Origin: CAKZYD01 sp039814715
GTDB lineage: Bacteria; Pseudomonadota; Alphaproteobacteria; Sphingomonadales; CAKZYD01
Assembly (NCBI GenBank): GCA_039814715.1
Contig: JBCCAR010000006.1
Location: 48,497 to 112,496, forward strand
DNA: 64,000 nt
Reading direction: 5' to 3'
Shown piece after piece: positions 8,905 to 18,382 of the stretch. Both the position numbers and the translations under genes were made by a program. Below the pieces are notes generated by a model. That model saw only the letters and a program-made list of their open reading frames with translations, ran no database searches and was not told the origin of the DNA. The first letter of the stretch is position 1. Each line of letters starts with the position of its first letter.

Positions 8905-10509
8905 ATGCGGTTTTTCTTATGTGCAGCCTGTCTCATTTTGGGGCTTAGCGGATGCGGCGGTCCCATTGAAAGACCTGAGCGCACGGATTTTTCCAGCCTT
9001 GTACGCGTGAATGGGGATGAAGTGCGCACACTTGATCCACACCGGGTCAGCGTGACCTATGAAGTTGGCGTGGTCTCCGATTTGTTTCTAGGTCTTACAG
9101 ACCTTGACCCAAAGGCACGCCCAGTTCCTGGGCTCGCGCGCAACTGGTCGGTCTCTGATGATGGCCTGACATGGACCTTCCTATTGCGCGATGGCCTTCA
9201 ATGGTCCGATGGGGCCGCGATTACGGCGGAAGATTTCGTTTACTCCTATCGCCGGCTAGCCGCGCCGGAAACGGCAAGCGGATACTCTAGCCTTCTAAGT
9301 GTGATTACCAATGCAGATGCGATCTTGGCTGGCAAAGCGCCCGTTGAAACGCTTGGCGTTGCGGCGCCAAATGCGAGCACGCTTGTCTTTACGCTCACAG
9401 CGCCGCTGCCTGTATTTCCAGAAATGACAGCGTTTGCAGCGATGGTGCCTGTGCCGCGACACGTCATTGAAAAACACGGCGAAAAATGGAGCAGGCCAGA
9501 GAATATCGTCAGCAACGGCGCTTACACCATCCAGAGCTGGCAGCGCCAAGCACATATGGTATTGAAGAAAAATCCGCGCTTTATCGATGCCGATACAGTC
9601 GCGATTGAGACGCTGACCTATATTCCCATCAGCGACAATATGATGGCCGTTAGGCGCTTTCGCGCCGGCGAAGTCGACATCATCCCTGAATTTCCAGACC
9701 CCATGGGCCCTATCTTAAAGGAGCAGCTGGGCGAGCAAGTGCATGTCTATACCTATCAAGGCACCTATTATTACGTGTTCAATAATGAACGCCCGCCCTT
9801 TGACAATCGCTCGATCCGCAAAGCCCTCAGCATGGCAATCGATCGCAAACCCATTGTCGACTCCATCATGCGCTCAGGCTACCGGCCCGCTTATTCTATG
9901 GTGCCGCCGGCTACAGGCTTTTATGGGGAGGCATACAAGCCAGTATGGGCTAGCTGGCCCATGGAAAAACGTCTCGCCGAAGCGCGCACACTCCTCGCCA
10001 ACGCTGGTATCACAGTTGAGACGCCCATTAATGTAGAGATGCGCATCAACACCTCCGACACACATCAGCGCTTGGGGCTCGCCATTGCGCAAATGTGGAA
10101 GCCACTCGGCGTGAATGTCACCCTCTTTAACACCGAAGCGGCGGTTCACTTCTCCGACATGCGCAAAGGCAATTACACGCTCGCGCGCGCAGGCTGGATT
10201 GCGGACTATAATGCAGCCGACAATTTCCTATTCGTGTTCCAGTCTAAGAACATTGGCCTCAACTATCCCAATTATAACAGCCCTGCGTTCGATGCTCTGT
10301 TTGGCAAAGGCCAACGCGAAAGCGATATTGGCACGCGTATGGGCTATTTTCGCCAGGCAGAAGCGGTCTTGATCGAGGACAGCCCCATCCTTCCGCTGTA
10401 TTACTATGTGTCAAAAAACCTTGTCGCTGATGACATTGAAGGGTGGGAGAATAATCTGCCCAACAGGCACCGTAGCCGCTGGCTCCGCTTTAAAAGGCCT
10501 GCGTCTTGA
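8905..10509 (+). CDS. Oligopeptide ABC transporter substrate-binding lipoprotein (OppA-like)
   Basis: A periplasmic peptide-binding protein (SBP family 5), about 534 residues. The N-terminus MRFFLCAACLILGLSGCGG is a lipoprotein signal with lipobox LSGC and Cys17 as the lipidated residue. Family-typical segments follow: VNGDEVRTLDPHRV, LARNWSVSDDGLTWTF (with the conserved WS..DGLTWTF pattern) and FRAGEVDIIPEFP. A TTG at 8875 would add ten residues before the signal peptide, so ATG 8905 is chosen. It heads an operon whose next gene overlaps its stop codon. Confidence 0.9.
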   Translation: MRFFLCAACLILGLSGCGGPIERPERTDFSSLVRVNGDEVRTLDPHRVSVTYEVGVVSDLFLGLTDLDPKARPVPGLARNWSVSDDGLTWTFLLRDGLQWSDGAAITAEDFVYSYRRLAAPETASGYSSLLSVITNADAILAGKAPVETLGVAAPNASTLVFTLTAPLPVFPEMTAFAAMVPVPRHVIEKHGEKWSRPENIVSNGAYTIQSWQRQAHMVLKKNPRFIDADTVAIETLTYIPISDNMMAVRRFRAGEVDIIPEFPDPMGPILKEQLGEQVHVYTYQGTYYYVFNNERPPFDNRSIRKALSMAIDRKPIVDSIMRSGYRPAYSMVPPATGFYGEAYKPVWASWPMEKRLAEARTLLANAGITVETPINVEMRINTSDTHQRLGLAIAQMWKPLGVNVTLFNTEAAVHFSDMRKGNYTLARAGWIADYNAADNFLFVFQSKNIGLNYPNYNSPAFDALFGKGQRESDIGTRMGYFRQAEAVLIEDSPILPLYYYVSKNLVADDIEGWENNLPNRHRSRWLRFKRPAS

Positions 10510-11429
10510 TCCGTATGATTGTCACGCGCCTACTGCTGGCTATTCCGACGCTGCTCATCATCATTACGCTTGCGTTTTTCATGATCAAAGTGGCCCCAGG
10601 GGGACCCTTTGACACCGAACGCGCGCTCACGGCGCAAGTTCAAGCCAATCTCAATAAACAATATAAGCTGGATCAGCCGCTGATTGCCCAATACGGACAC
10701 TATCTCAGCGGCGTGGTGCGCGGGGATTTTGGCCCCTCCTTCCAATACCGCGACCAAAGCGTCTCCGGCCTCATCCGCCAGGGCTTACCGCCGAGTTTAC
10801 TGGTGGGTGGGCTAGCTTTGGTTTTGGCGCTTATGGTCGGCCTTTCTCTTGGCGTTTGGGCTGCTAGGCGGCCAGGCAGCAGCATTGACCGGCTGACGAT
10901 GGCTGGCGCCTCAATCGGCCTTGCCCTGCCCAGCTTTGTCATCGCGCCGATGCTGGCGATTGTGTTTGGCGTGGGCCTGCGCTGGTTGCCCGTTGCAGGC
11001 TGGGGCACGCTGAGCAACCTGGTTTTGCCCGTCACTGCACTTGCGATCCCTTATAGTGCTAGCATTGCCCGGCTGATCCGCGGCGGCATACTTGATACCT
11101 CCGCTGAACCCTTTGTGCGCACCGCGCGGGCAAAAAATGTGAGCGCGCAGCGCCTGCTCTTTCGCCATATATTGCCGCGCGCCATGATGCCGGTGATCAG
11201 CTATCTTGGCCCCGCAGCGGCGGGCATTCTGACTGGCTCCGTCGTGATTGAAACGATTTTCCAAATCCCAGGCATTGGACGCTATTTTGTCCAAGGCGCC
11301 CTCAACCGGGATTTCACCTTGGTGATGGGCGTGGTGATTGTCTATGCGGCGCTCATCATTCTCTTTAATTTGATCGTCGATCTTGCCTTGCAGAGGCTAG
11401 ACCCGCGCACGCGGGACGCAGCCTCATGA
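10506..11429 (+). CDS. Peptide ABC transporter permease (OppB-like)
   Basis: An inner-membrane permease of the DppB/OppB type, 307 residues, six hydrophobic segments. The start MIRMIVTRLLLAIPTLL and the next stretch with KVAPGGPFD are classic for OppB. The EAA loop is visible near 197-215 (VRTARAKNVSAQRLLFRHILPRA, split here by position only), which docks to the ATPase. The TTG at 10506 overlaps the oppA stop; an ATG at 10515 is an alternative start. The stop overlaps the oppC ATG by four bases, so translation is probably coupled. Confidence 0.9.
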   Translation: MIRMIVTRLLLAIPTLLIIITLAFFMIKVAPGGPFDTERALTAQVQANLNKQYKLDQPLIAQYGHYLSGVVRGDFGPSFQYRDQSVSGLIRQGLPPSLLVGGLALVLALMVGLSLGVWAARRPGSSIDRLTMAGASIGLALPSFVIAPMLAIVFGVGLRWLPVAGWGTLSNLVLPVTALAIPYSASIARLIRGGILDTSAEPFVRTARAKNVSAQRLLFRHILPRAMMPVISYLGPAAAGILTGSVVIETIFQIPGIGRYFVQGALNRDFTLVMGVVIVYAALIILFNLIVDLALQRLDPRTRDAAS

Positions 11430-12250
11430 GCTTGATTGCGCGCTTGCCGCGTCTACCCTTGCTCATCCTCGGCTTCATTGTTCTCACTTGTGTCATTGGG
11501 CCATGGCTGTTGCCAGCGGCGGCGGGGGAGATGAACCTGCTCAATACCTATGCGCCGCCGTCCTTTTCCTCCGGGCATATTTTAGGCACCGATCCTTTGG
11601 GCCGAGATGTTCTAGCCAGGCTATTGCAGGCAGGACGCGTCTCGCTTGCGGTGGGCCTCGCTGCCACCCTGGCGAGCGCACTGATCGGCGTCACCTACGG
11701 TGCCATTGCTGGCTACCGCGGCGGGCGCACAGATTTGGCCATGATGCGGCTGGTGGATATCATTTACGCGCTGCCCTTCATGTTCTTCGTGATTGTGCTC
11801 ATGGTGGTGATTGGACGCCATATGTGGCTCATCTTTGTGGCCATTGCTGCTGTTGAGTGGCTGACCATGGCGCGCATTGTACGCGGGCAGACTGTCTCGC
11901 TGAAACAAATGGACTTCATCCGCGCGGCCCGGGCCATGGGGCTCACCGATGGGGCTATCATCCGGCGGCACATCCTGCCCAATTTGGCCACGCCTGTGAT
12001 TGTGTTTGCAACGCTCTCAGTACCGCAAGCAATCATGATTGAGAGTTTTCTGTCGTTCTTAGGCCTAGGCGTCCAGGAACCGATGACCAGCTGGGGCAGC
12101 ATGATCAAACAAGGCGTGGCGGATATGGAGTTTGCGCCCTGGCTGCTCTTTGCGCCATCGGCAGCACTCGCCGTAACGCTGATTTGCCTATCGGTTTTGG
12201 GCGATGGCCTGCGCGACCAGCTCGACAAGCGGCTGAGCCTGCCAACATGA
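11426..12250 (+). CDS. Peptide ABC transporter permease (OppC-like)
   Basis: The second permease subunit, 274 residues. GTDPLGRDVLARLLQAGR (about 52-69) is the hallmark of DppC/OppC proteins, and the EAA loop IRAARAMGLTDGAIIRRHIL lies near 167-186. The C-terminus ends in LSVLGDGLRDQLDKR, also typical. It lacks the long N-terminal extension of E. coli OppC. ATGA overlaps join it to the genes on both sides, forming one transport operon. Confidence 0.9.
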   Translation: MSLIARLPRLPLLILGFIVLTCVIGPWLLPAAAGEMNLLNTYAPPSFSSGHILGTDPLGRDVLARLLQAGRVSLAVGLAATLASALIGVTYGAIAGYRGGRTDLAMMRLVDIIYALPFMFFVIVLMVVIGRHMWLIFVAIAAVEWLTMARIVRGQTVSLKQMDFIRAARAMGLTDGAIIRRHILPNLATPVIVFATLSVPQAIMIESFLSFLGLGVQEPMTSWGSMIKQGVADMEFAPWLLFAPSAALAVTLICLSVLGDGLRDQLDKRLSLPT

Positions 12251-13797
12251 GCCTGAGCGTTCGAAACCTGACCATCCGCTACGGCGACGCCGTGGCCGCA
12301 GGCGATGTCAGCTTCGCGCTCGCCCCAGGCAGATGCCTCGGCATCGTCGGCGAATCAGGCTCCGGCAAAAGCCAAACGGGGCTGGCGATTATGGGGCTTT
12401 TATCGCCGGCCGCGCAGGTGAGCGGCGATATCTTGGTCGATGGGAAAGCCCTCAGCCCGGCCGCCCGCCGCGAAACAATCGCCATGGTGTTTCAAGACCC
12501 GCAATCGGCGTTTTGCCCGCACATGCGCATCCAAGGCCAGATTTACGAAGCCATCGGTTCAGACGATCGCCCGGCCTGTCTGGATGCGCTCGCCCGCGCT
12601 GGATTGCCGGACCCAGAGCGGGTGGCGCGCAGCTACCCCCATGAGCTGTCCGGCGGCATGCGCCAGCGCGCTATGCTAGCCATGGCATTGGCGCGCACGC
12701 CGGATGTGATCATTGCCGATGAACCCACCACCGCGCTCGATGCTAGCGTTCAACTGGGCATCCTGCGCGAATTCACCAAGGTGAAGGATGCGGGCACGGC
12801 GATGATTGTCATCAGCCACGATATCGGCGTGATTGCGGGGCTTGCGGACGATATTCTGGTCATGAAAGATGGCGCTGTGATTGAAAGCGGCGGCGCCAAT
12901 GACGTGCTGACAGCACCGCAAAAGCCCTACACGCAGGCACTGATTGCTGCGTCCGTGCTCAAAGGCCGCTCTGAGACCAAAGATACGACGGGCGGTCCGC
13001 CAGTCTTAGCCGCAAAGGGCCTGAGCAAAGACTATCCCCTGCCAAAGCCGCACCCCTTCGCCAAGCAAAAGACGCTGACCGCCCTGGCCTCCATCGATAT
13101 GACGCTCACGGCTGGGGAAACGCTGGCGATTGTGGGCGAAAGTGGGTCCGGCAAATCAACGCTGGCGAACCTACTCCTGGGCCTAGAGACGCCCACGTCC
13201 GGCGATGTGTTGTGGTCTGGCCAGCCCTTTCTGAACTTTACGCCAGCGCAAAAGCGCGCTGAGCGGGCGCGTATTCAGCCTGTCTTTCAAGATCCCTTTG
13301 CCAGCTTTGACCCCCAACGACGGCTCGGCCGCTCGATCCAAGACATGCTCGATCTGCACGGCGGATCGTCCAGCGTTGAAGCCCTGCTGGAAGCGGTGAA
13401 CCTGCCGCCGGAAATGGCTGCGAAATACCCCCATGAAGCCTCTGGCGGACAAAACCAGCGCGCTGCCATCGCGCGTGCTCTGGCGGCTGATCCTGAGGTT
13501 TTGGTCTGCGATGAAGCGCTCAGCGCGCTGGATAAAACCACCCAGGTGCAAATCATCGCGCTGCTGGCGGACATCAAGCGCGCACGCGGCCTGGCGATGT
13601 TGTTCATCAGCCATGATCTCGATGTCGTATCCGCTATTGCGGACCGGATTGTTATTTTGAAAGACGGACACTGCGTTGAACAAGGCACCGCTTCGGATAT
13701 CTTCGCCAAGAGCCAAAGCCCCTATACCCGCGCCCTTATAAACGCACAAACCGTGCCCGATGTGGCGCAAATGCAGGCGAAAATCAAAGTCGCCTGA
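12247..13797 (+). CDS. Fused dual ATPase of the peptide ABC transporter (OppD-OppF fusion)
   Basis: A 516-residue protein with two complete nucleotide-binding domains, replacing separate OppD and OppF subunits. Domain 1 (about 1-250) has Walker A GESGSGKSQ, signature LSGGMRQR and Walker B VIIADEPTTALD. Domain 2 (about 262-505) has GESGSGKST, signature ASGGQNQR (Ala replacing the usual Leu) and VLVCDEALSALD. Such tandem fusions are common for dipeptide and oligopeptide importers. The ATG at 12247 overlaps the oppC stop (ATGA); the longer frame from 12184 would run through oppC. The 3' end overlaps the convergent GDPD gene by 14 bases. Confidence 0.9.
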   Translation: MSLSVRNLTIRYGDAVAAGDVSFALAPGRCLGIVGESGSGKSQTGLAIMGLLSPAAQVSGDILVDGKALSPAARRETIAMVFQDPQSAFCPHMRIQGQIYEAIGSDDRPACLDALARAGLPDPERVARSYPHELSGGMRQRAMLAMALARTPDVIIADEPTTALDASVQLGILREFTKVKDAGTAMIVISHDIGVIAGLADDILVMKDGAVIESGGANDVLTAPQKPYTQALIAASVLKGRSETKDTTGGPPVLAAKGLSKDYPLPKPHPFAKQKTLTALASIDMTLTAGETLAIVGESGSGKSTLANLLLGLETPTSGDVLWSGQPFLNFTPAQKRAERARIQPVFQDPFASFDPQRRLGRSIQDMLDLHGGSSSVEALLEAVNLPPEMAAKYPHEASGGQNQRAAIARALAADPEVLVCDEALSALDKTTQVQIIALLADIKRARGLAMLFISHDLDVVSAIADRIVILKDGHCVEQGTASDIFAKSQSPYTRALINAQTVPDVAQMQAKIKVA

Positions 13798-14743
13798 GCC
13801 AACTTTCCCGCGCAGCAAGCGCATCGGCTGTATGGTCGGAAAAGACGCCGTCAACGCCTAGGCCGAAAAACAATGCGTATTCGTCAGCCGGGCTGTTCAC
13901 GCCATCCGGCAATTGATCTGAGCGAAAGGTCCATGGGTAGAGCTTGAGCCCCAAGGCCTGCGCATCGCGGCACAGCGCTGACGCAGCCAGCGACGGTGTT
14001 ACCAGCGCGCCTTTATTGGGCCCGAGCGCTTCGCAATGGCCTTGTATGCCAGCGAGGTCATAGTCGCCGCTGGTATGATAGATCAGCTGTACGCGCTCCA
14101 TGTTTGGCATCTTTTCAATCGTCTGCAGCCAGGCCGGATCGAAACACTGGATGAAGCTGGGGCCGATCTCGCGCGCTTGCGCAGCAGCGAAAAACGGCTG
14201 TAAGGCGACTTTAAAATCATGCCCAAGGGCTGCGGCGATATCAGGCTGCTTTGCTTCAGGGCATAAACGCCAGCGTTTCGCTTTTGCTTCCATCAGAAGC
14301 TCTGCGAATGTCGGTATCTCATATTGATCATCAAAGCGTGTGTCGCGGCCTTTGAAGGGCTGACGCGCCTTTAGGTTTTTGATCTCTTCAAGCGTGAAAT
14401 CTTCCGCATACCAATCGGCCTGTTTTTGCCCTGGCTCTTGGCGCTTGCGGCCTGCAAACTCCGGCTTTTCAGAAACATTCGTGCTGCCAGAAAGATACCG
14501 GTCGTGACGGCAGATGAGGTGGCCATCTTTTGTAAACACCAAGTCTGGCTCAATCACATCCGCGCCCAGCGAGGCGGCCAGGCGGTAGCCCTCCAGTGTA
14601 TGTTCCGGCAGCCGGCCAGAGGCGCCGCGGTGCGCGATGATGAGGGGCTTGGGTGTGCCGGCCATGGGTGGATCATCCTTTAAAGCGCAGCCGCCTAAAG
14701 CGGCGCCGATGCCCATCACAACGCGCCGACGCGGCCAGCTCAT
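13784..14743 (-). CDS. Glycerophosphodiester phosphodiesterase, lipoprotein
   Basis: A GDPD-family enzyme of 319 residues that would hydrolyse glycerophosphodiesters to glycerol-3-phosphate and an alcohol. The N-terminus MSWPRRRVVMGIGAALGGC is a lipoprotein signal with Cys19 at the lipobox. Catalytic residues are visible in IIAHRGASG (His-Arg), the Glu and Asp in DVIEPDLVFTKDGHLICRHD, and the second His in that segment. C-terminal GVDGVFSDHTADAL fits the periplasmic GlpQ type. Its start overlaps the phoD stop by four bases, so the two form a phosphate-scavenging pair, likely under phosphate control, although no Pho box was identified. Confidence 0.88.
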   Translation of the reverse strand: MSWPRRRVVMGIGAALGGCALKDDPPMAGTPKPLIIAHRGASGRLPEHTLEGYRLAASLGADVIEPDLVFTKDGHLICRHDRYLSGSTNVSEKPEFAGRKRQEPGQKQADWYAEDFTLEEIKNLKARQPFKGRDTRFDDQYEIPTFAELLMEAKAKRWRLCPEAKQPDIAAALGHDFKVALQPFFAAAQAREIGPSFIQCFDPAWLQTIEKMPNMERVQLIYHTSGDYDLAGIQGHCEALGPNKGALVTPSLAASALCRDAQALGLKLYPWTFRSDQLPDGVNSPADEYALFFGLGVDGVFSDHTADALAARESWLRRL

Positions 14744-16584
14744 GATAGCGGCCTCAGCGTGCCTTCACCTGGCGTATCGCTCGCTTCAATGACGAAGCGA
14801 ATAGGCTCTAACATCTCATAGGACCGCGTGGACGTGTTGCTAATGTGATAGATGCTCGCGGCCGCCTCGGTCGGCGTGAAGCGCACAGTGGTATAGCCGC
14901 GGTGCATAGCGTCCATATACATCACATCCGGCGAGGCACGTTTCATGGCCTTGGCCACATCGTCAGGCGAGGCTGGCATATATTGTTCAAAACCGGGAGA
15001 CGCGATGGAGGTGGTCGCAACTTCCCAGCCCACACGCCCGCGCTTATCGGTCAAAGCATTGACCCAGCTATGGTGCGAGTCGCCCGTTAAGACGACCAGG
15101 TTGCGCGCATATTGCCGGGCCTGGGCGTAAAACCGCTCGCGCGCAGCGGGATAGCCTGACCATGTATCCATGCTCAGCGGCAGGCCGTAGCTGGCCAAGC
15201 GGCCCCAGGTGCGGATGCGGCCTTTAAAAAAGCCTTCCGCCTTTTGCGCGTAGGACCTGGTCTCCAGCGGAATATTAATCTTCGCCATCAAGATCTGCTG
15301 GGCAAGAATTTGCCACACCTGCCCGCGCTTTTTAGACCCCTCCAGCTGCGGGCCAAGCCAGGCCTCCTGCTCAGCGCCCAGCAGAGTGCGTGAGGGATCT
15401 TCAAGGCGCTCTCGAAAACCGCCGACATCCGGCAGATACGCCATGTAAGGCGGCGCTGTTGCGGGGTCGAACGAGCCGATCAGCTCCAAATCAAGCAGTG
15501 GTTTTGGTGGGTTCTCGCGCAAATCAAAGGGCACGGCTAGGCGCTCGATCTTGGTAGCGGCCATAGTCGCGCGCGCATTGGGCGTCATCAACGGTTTGGG
15601 ATTGCCAGGATCAGACACGTCGACCGCAATGGTGCGCGGCGCAAAATCTGTGTCGTAGTTCAGCTGCTTGTCGCGGCCCCACAGCCGCGTATCAAGCATG
15701 ACAATGCGCGCCAAATTGCCAAAATCAAAGCTGCGCCAGGGCCGGCGCACATCCGCGCGGGTGGGCATCCATTCATCCCAGGCCTGCAGGGCAGCGGTAC
15801 GGCGCGCCTCCCACGGGCCTTCGGTCTCAGGTTGATGGTTTTTTGCGCCGCCCGTCCAGCCGTCGTCCGCGCTTTCATGGTCATCCCAAATCACTAAAAA
15901 CGGATGCGCTGCATGCGCCGCCTTTAAATCGGGATCTTCGCGGTAGGTTGCATAGCGCAAGCGGTAGTCGGCGAGCGTGCTAGCTTCCTTATCTGGCGAA
16001 GCGGCCCGGCTGAGCGGTACTTCTTCGGGCACAAAGGCGCGGTTATTGCCATACTCATAAATATAGTCGCCGAGGTGGACCACCAAGTCGATGTCTTGGT
16101 TCGCCGCCATCTCCCGGTAGACATGAAAAAACCCGAAAGGATAATTCGCGCACGAGCAAGATGCGATGGTGAAGCTAGCCACATCGCCAACCGGCAGGGT
16201 CATGGTGCGCCCGGTTGGAGACACCTGGCCGCGGCATGTAAAGCGGTAGTAATAGCGCGTGCCTGGCTTTAGCCCTGTCGCATCAACCTTGACCGTATAA
16301 TCGCGCGTTGCGGCAGCGGCGATGTCGCCGCTGGCCATAATAGCTTCAAAATCAGCGCTGACAGCCACTTCCCACCGCACGGGCACCGTTTTGGCATCAT
16401 CATCATGGGTGATCCTCGTCCATAAGATCACGCGGTCAGATAACGGGTCACCGCTGGCAACGCCGTGGCGGAACAGCGGCGGCGGGGCGGCAAAATCCTC
16501 CTGCGCGGCGGCAGCGCTGGCGGCAGCGCCAAGACCAAGCGCCTTCAGCGCAGCGCGGCGCGCGATGGTTAGTTTATGACGCAT
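14740..16584 (-). CDS. phoD: Alkaline phosphatase D (PhoD-like), Tat-exported
   Basis: A 614-residue metallophosphatase. The N-terminus contains RRAALKALGLGAAASAAA, a twin-arginine-type signal. After a fibronectin-like PhoD N-domain (HGVASGDPLSDRVILWTRI), the metallophosphatase core shows HLGDYIYEYG, VIWDDHE and VVLTGDSHHSWVNAL, the metal-ligand clusters typical of PhoD. It releases phosphate from phosphomonoesters or diesters outside the cytoplasm. Translation is coupled to the downstream GDPD gene. It is divergent from the small membrane-protein gene at 16731, with 146 bases between them. Confidence 0.92.
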   Translation of the reverse strand: MRHKLTIARRAALKALGLGAAASAAAAQEDFAAPPPLFRHGVASGDPLSDRVILWTRITHDDDAKTVPVRWEVAVSADFEAIMASGDIAAAATRDYTVKVDATGLKPGTRYYYRFTCRGQVSPTGRTMTLPVGDVASFTIASCSCANYPFGFFHVYREMAANQDIDLVVHLGDYIYEYGNNRAFVPEEVPLSRAASPDKEASTLADYRLRYATYREDPDLKAAHAAHPFLVIWDDHESADDGWTGGAKNHQPETEGPWEARRTAALQAWDEWMPTRADVRRPWRSFDFGNLARIVMLDTRLWGRDKQLNYDTDFAPRTIAVDVSDPGNPKPLMTPNARATMAATKIERLAVPFDLRENPPKPLLDLELIGSFDPATAPPYMAYLPDVGGFRERLEDPSRTLLGAEQEAWLGPQLEGSKKRGQVWQILAQQILMAKINIPLETRSYAQKAEGFFKGRIRTWGRLASYGLPLSMDTWSGYPAARERFYAQARQYARNLVVLTGDSHHSWVNALTDKRGRVGWEVATTSIASPGFEQYMPASPDDVAKAMKRASPDVMYMDAMHRGYTTVRFTPTEAAASIYHISNTSTRSYEMLEPIRFVIEASDTPGEGTLRPLS

Positions 16585-16730
16585 GCGCTGCTATGGTCCT
16601 TGATTGTTGCTTGCGCCACTTTAAAACACTTTCATCTAAACGGCCTCGCGACATATCGAGACATATATACCAATGGGCCGCGCGGGTCGAAGCTGATAGA
16701 TACCGCGCGGAAAAGAAAGGCAATTCTCTC

Positions 16731-16919
16731 ATGATGCTCACACTGGTGATTGCGGCTGCGCTTGTGACTGCCGGCATACTCATTGCGGGGATTATCACCA
16801 TGGCGCGCGGCAACGATATGACGGGCAAACAATCAAACAAGATGATGCAGGCGCGGGTCGTGGCGCAGGCCGTCACTGTGATTTTGGTGATGATCATGCT
16901 GGCCATGGCCGCCACTTGA
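16731..16919 (+). CDS. HIG1-like twin-transmembrane small protein
   Basis: A 62-residue protein of two hydrophobic helices (about 3-24 and 41-60) joined by a polar loop MARGNDMTGKQSNKMMQARV. This helix-loop-helix with SNKMMQxRVVAQ resembles the HIG1-domain twin-transmembrane proteins encoded just before cobalamin adenosyltransferase in many alphaproteobacteria. HIG1 proteins associate with respiratory complexes; the bacterial role is not established. AAAGG lies 10 bases before ATG 16731; a longer frame from 16593 would include an implausible hydrophilic leader. Confidence 0.7.
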   Translation: MMLTLVIAAALVTAGILIAGIITMARGNDMTGKQSNKMMQARVVAQAVTVILVMIMLAMAAT

Positions 16920-16938
16920 GAGGCGAGAAGGATACACG

Positions 16939-17505
16939 ATGGTAGAACTGACGAAAATCTACACCAAAGGTGGCGATAAAGGCAAAACCTCCCTTGTGGA
17001 TGGCACGCGCCGCGCCAAGCACAATGCCCGTGTGGACGCCTACGGCACTGTGGATGAAACCAATAGCGTGGTCGGCATCGCGCGGCTGCATACCGATGGC
17101 GACATTGATGCCATGCTATCGCGCATTCAAAATGACTTGTTCGATGTGGGCGCCGATCTGGCAACGCCGGGCGAAAACTTCGAAGGCGGCGAGATGGAGC
17201 TGCGTGTGCAGGCAAGCCAAGTCGAGCGCTTGGAATCCGAGATCGACACAATGAATGAAGAGCTTGAGCCGCTGAAAAGCTTTGTGCTGCCGGGCGGGGA
17301 TCCTGCCGCCGCGCACCTCCACTTGGCGCGCACCGTGGCCCGCCGCGCTGAGCGGGGTATTACTATGGCCATGGAGCAAGAACCGATCAATCCGGCAGCG
17401 ATGCGCTACATGAACCGCCTATCCGATCATTTCTTCGTCCTCAGCCGGTATGTGAACGCGCGCTCTACGGGCGATGTGCTCTGGGTTCCCGGCGCGAACC
17501 GCTAA
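16939..17505 (+). CDS. Cob(I)alamin adenosyltransferase, PduO type
   Basis: A 188-residue ATP:cob(I)alamin adenosyltransferase. TKIYTKGGDKGKTSLVDG is the N-terminal ATP-binding motif, VDAYGTVDETNS follows it, and the C-terminal RYMNRLSDHFFVLSRYVN is conserved in PduO-type enzymes. It makes adenosylcobalamin, needed for example by methylmalonyl-CoA mutase; a methylmalonyl-CoA epimerase-like gene lies at 60.8 kb. GAGGCGAGAAGG precedes the ATG. It is 19 bases after the HIG1-like gene and 124 bases before etfB. Confidence 0.93.
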   Translation: MVELTKIYTKGGDKGKTSLVDGTRRAKHNARVDAYGTVDETNSVVGIARLHTDGDIDAMLSRIQNDLFDVGADLATPGENFEGGEMELRVQASQVERLESEIDTMNEELEPLKSFVLPGGDPAAAHLHLARTVARRAERGITMAMEQEPINPAAMRYMNRLSDHFFVLSRYVNARSTGDVLWVPGANR

Positions 17506-17629
17506 GACGCTTTTTTGCCGATAAACGGCAGGTGAATTGACTCACCATCACACGCTGCGATAAGCCAGCGCAGGAAATTTCGCTTAGCGCCCCACGCTGA
17601 GCTTTCAAAAATAAGGGAGACACAATGTC

Positions 17630-18382
17630 ATGAAGGTTCTCGTGCCCGTAAAACGGGTCGTCGATTACAATGTCAAAGTCCGGGTGAAGGCGGATGAAAC
17701 GGGGGTCGAACTGGCCAACGTGAAAATGTCCATGAACCCGTTTGACGAGATTGCGGTTGAGGAAGCTGTGCGCCTGAAAGAAGCCGGCAGCGCGGATGAA
17801 ATCGTACTCGTCTCTATCGGTCCTAAGCAAGCGCAAGAAACGATCCGCACCGGCCTCGCCATGGGCGCCGACCGAGGCATCTTGGTAACCTCTGATGAAG
17901 CCGACATTGAACCGCTGGCCGTTGCCAAAATCTTGAAAGCTATCGTGGACGCGGAAAGCCCTGAGCTGATCATTCTCGGCAAACAAGCGATCGACAATGA
18001 TGCCAATCAAACCGGCCAAATGCTAGCCGCGCTACTGGACTATCCCCAGGCGACTTTTGCCTCGGAAGTTAAGCCTGGCGACGGCGATGTGACGGTGACG
18101 CGCGAAATTGATGGCGGTCTTGAAACGATTAAACTGAGCTTGCCAGCGATCATCACCACCGACCTGCGCCTCAATGAGCCGCGCTATGCGTCCCTGCCCA
18201 ATATCATGAAAGCCAAGAAAAAGCCGATTGATGAAAAAACCGGCGCGGATTACGGCGTTGATCTGGCGCCGCAGCTGAAAACCTTGAAAGTCACCGAGCC
18301 ACCCAAGCGTGAAGCCGGCATCAAAGTCGAGGATGTAGACGCACTGGTCGAAGCCTTGAAAAAAGAGGGAGTTCTGTCATGA
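17630..18382 (+). CDS. etfB: Electron transfer flavoprotein beta subunit
   Basis: A 250-residue EtfB that holds AMP and, with EtfA, carries electrons from acyl-CoA dehydrogenases to ETF:ubiquinone oxidoreductase. It starts MKVLVPVKRVVDYNVKVRV, the usual beginning, and contains VSIGPKQAQETIRTGLAMGA, LGKQAIDNDANQTGQMLAALL and the signature LPAIITTDLRLNEPRYASL. AAGGGAGA precedes the ATG. The stop overlaps the etfA start by four bases. Confidence 0.96.
   Translation: MKVLVPVKRVVDYNVKVRVKADETGVELANVKMSMNPFDEIAVEEAVRLKEAGSADEIVLVSIGPKQAQETIRTGLAMGADRGILVTSDEADIEPLAVAKILKAIVDAESPELIILGKQAIDNDANQTGQMLAALLDYPQATFASEVKPGDGDVTVTREIDGGLETIKLSLPAIITTDLRLNEPRYASLPNIMKAKKKPIDEKTGADYGVDLAPQLKTLKVTEPPKREAGIKVEDVDALVEALKKEGVLS

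Noticed and set aside
17516..17530. TGCCG-ATAAA-CGGCA hairpin after the cobalamin adenosyltransferase gene
   Set aside because: Only five base pairs, and the T run lies before rather than after the stem on the coding strand.
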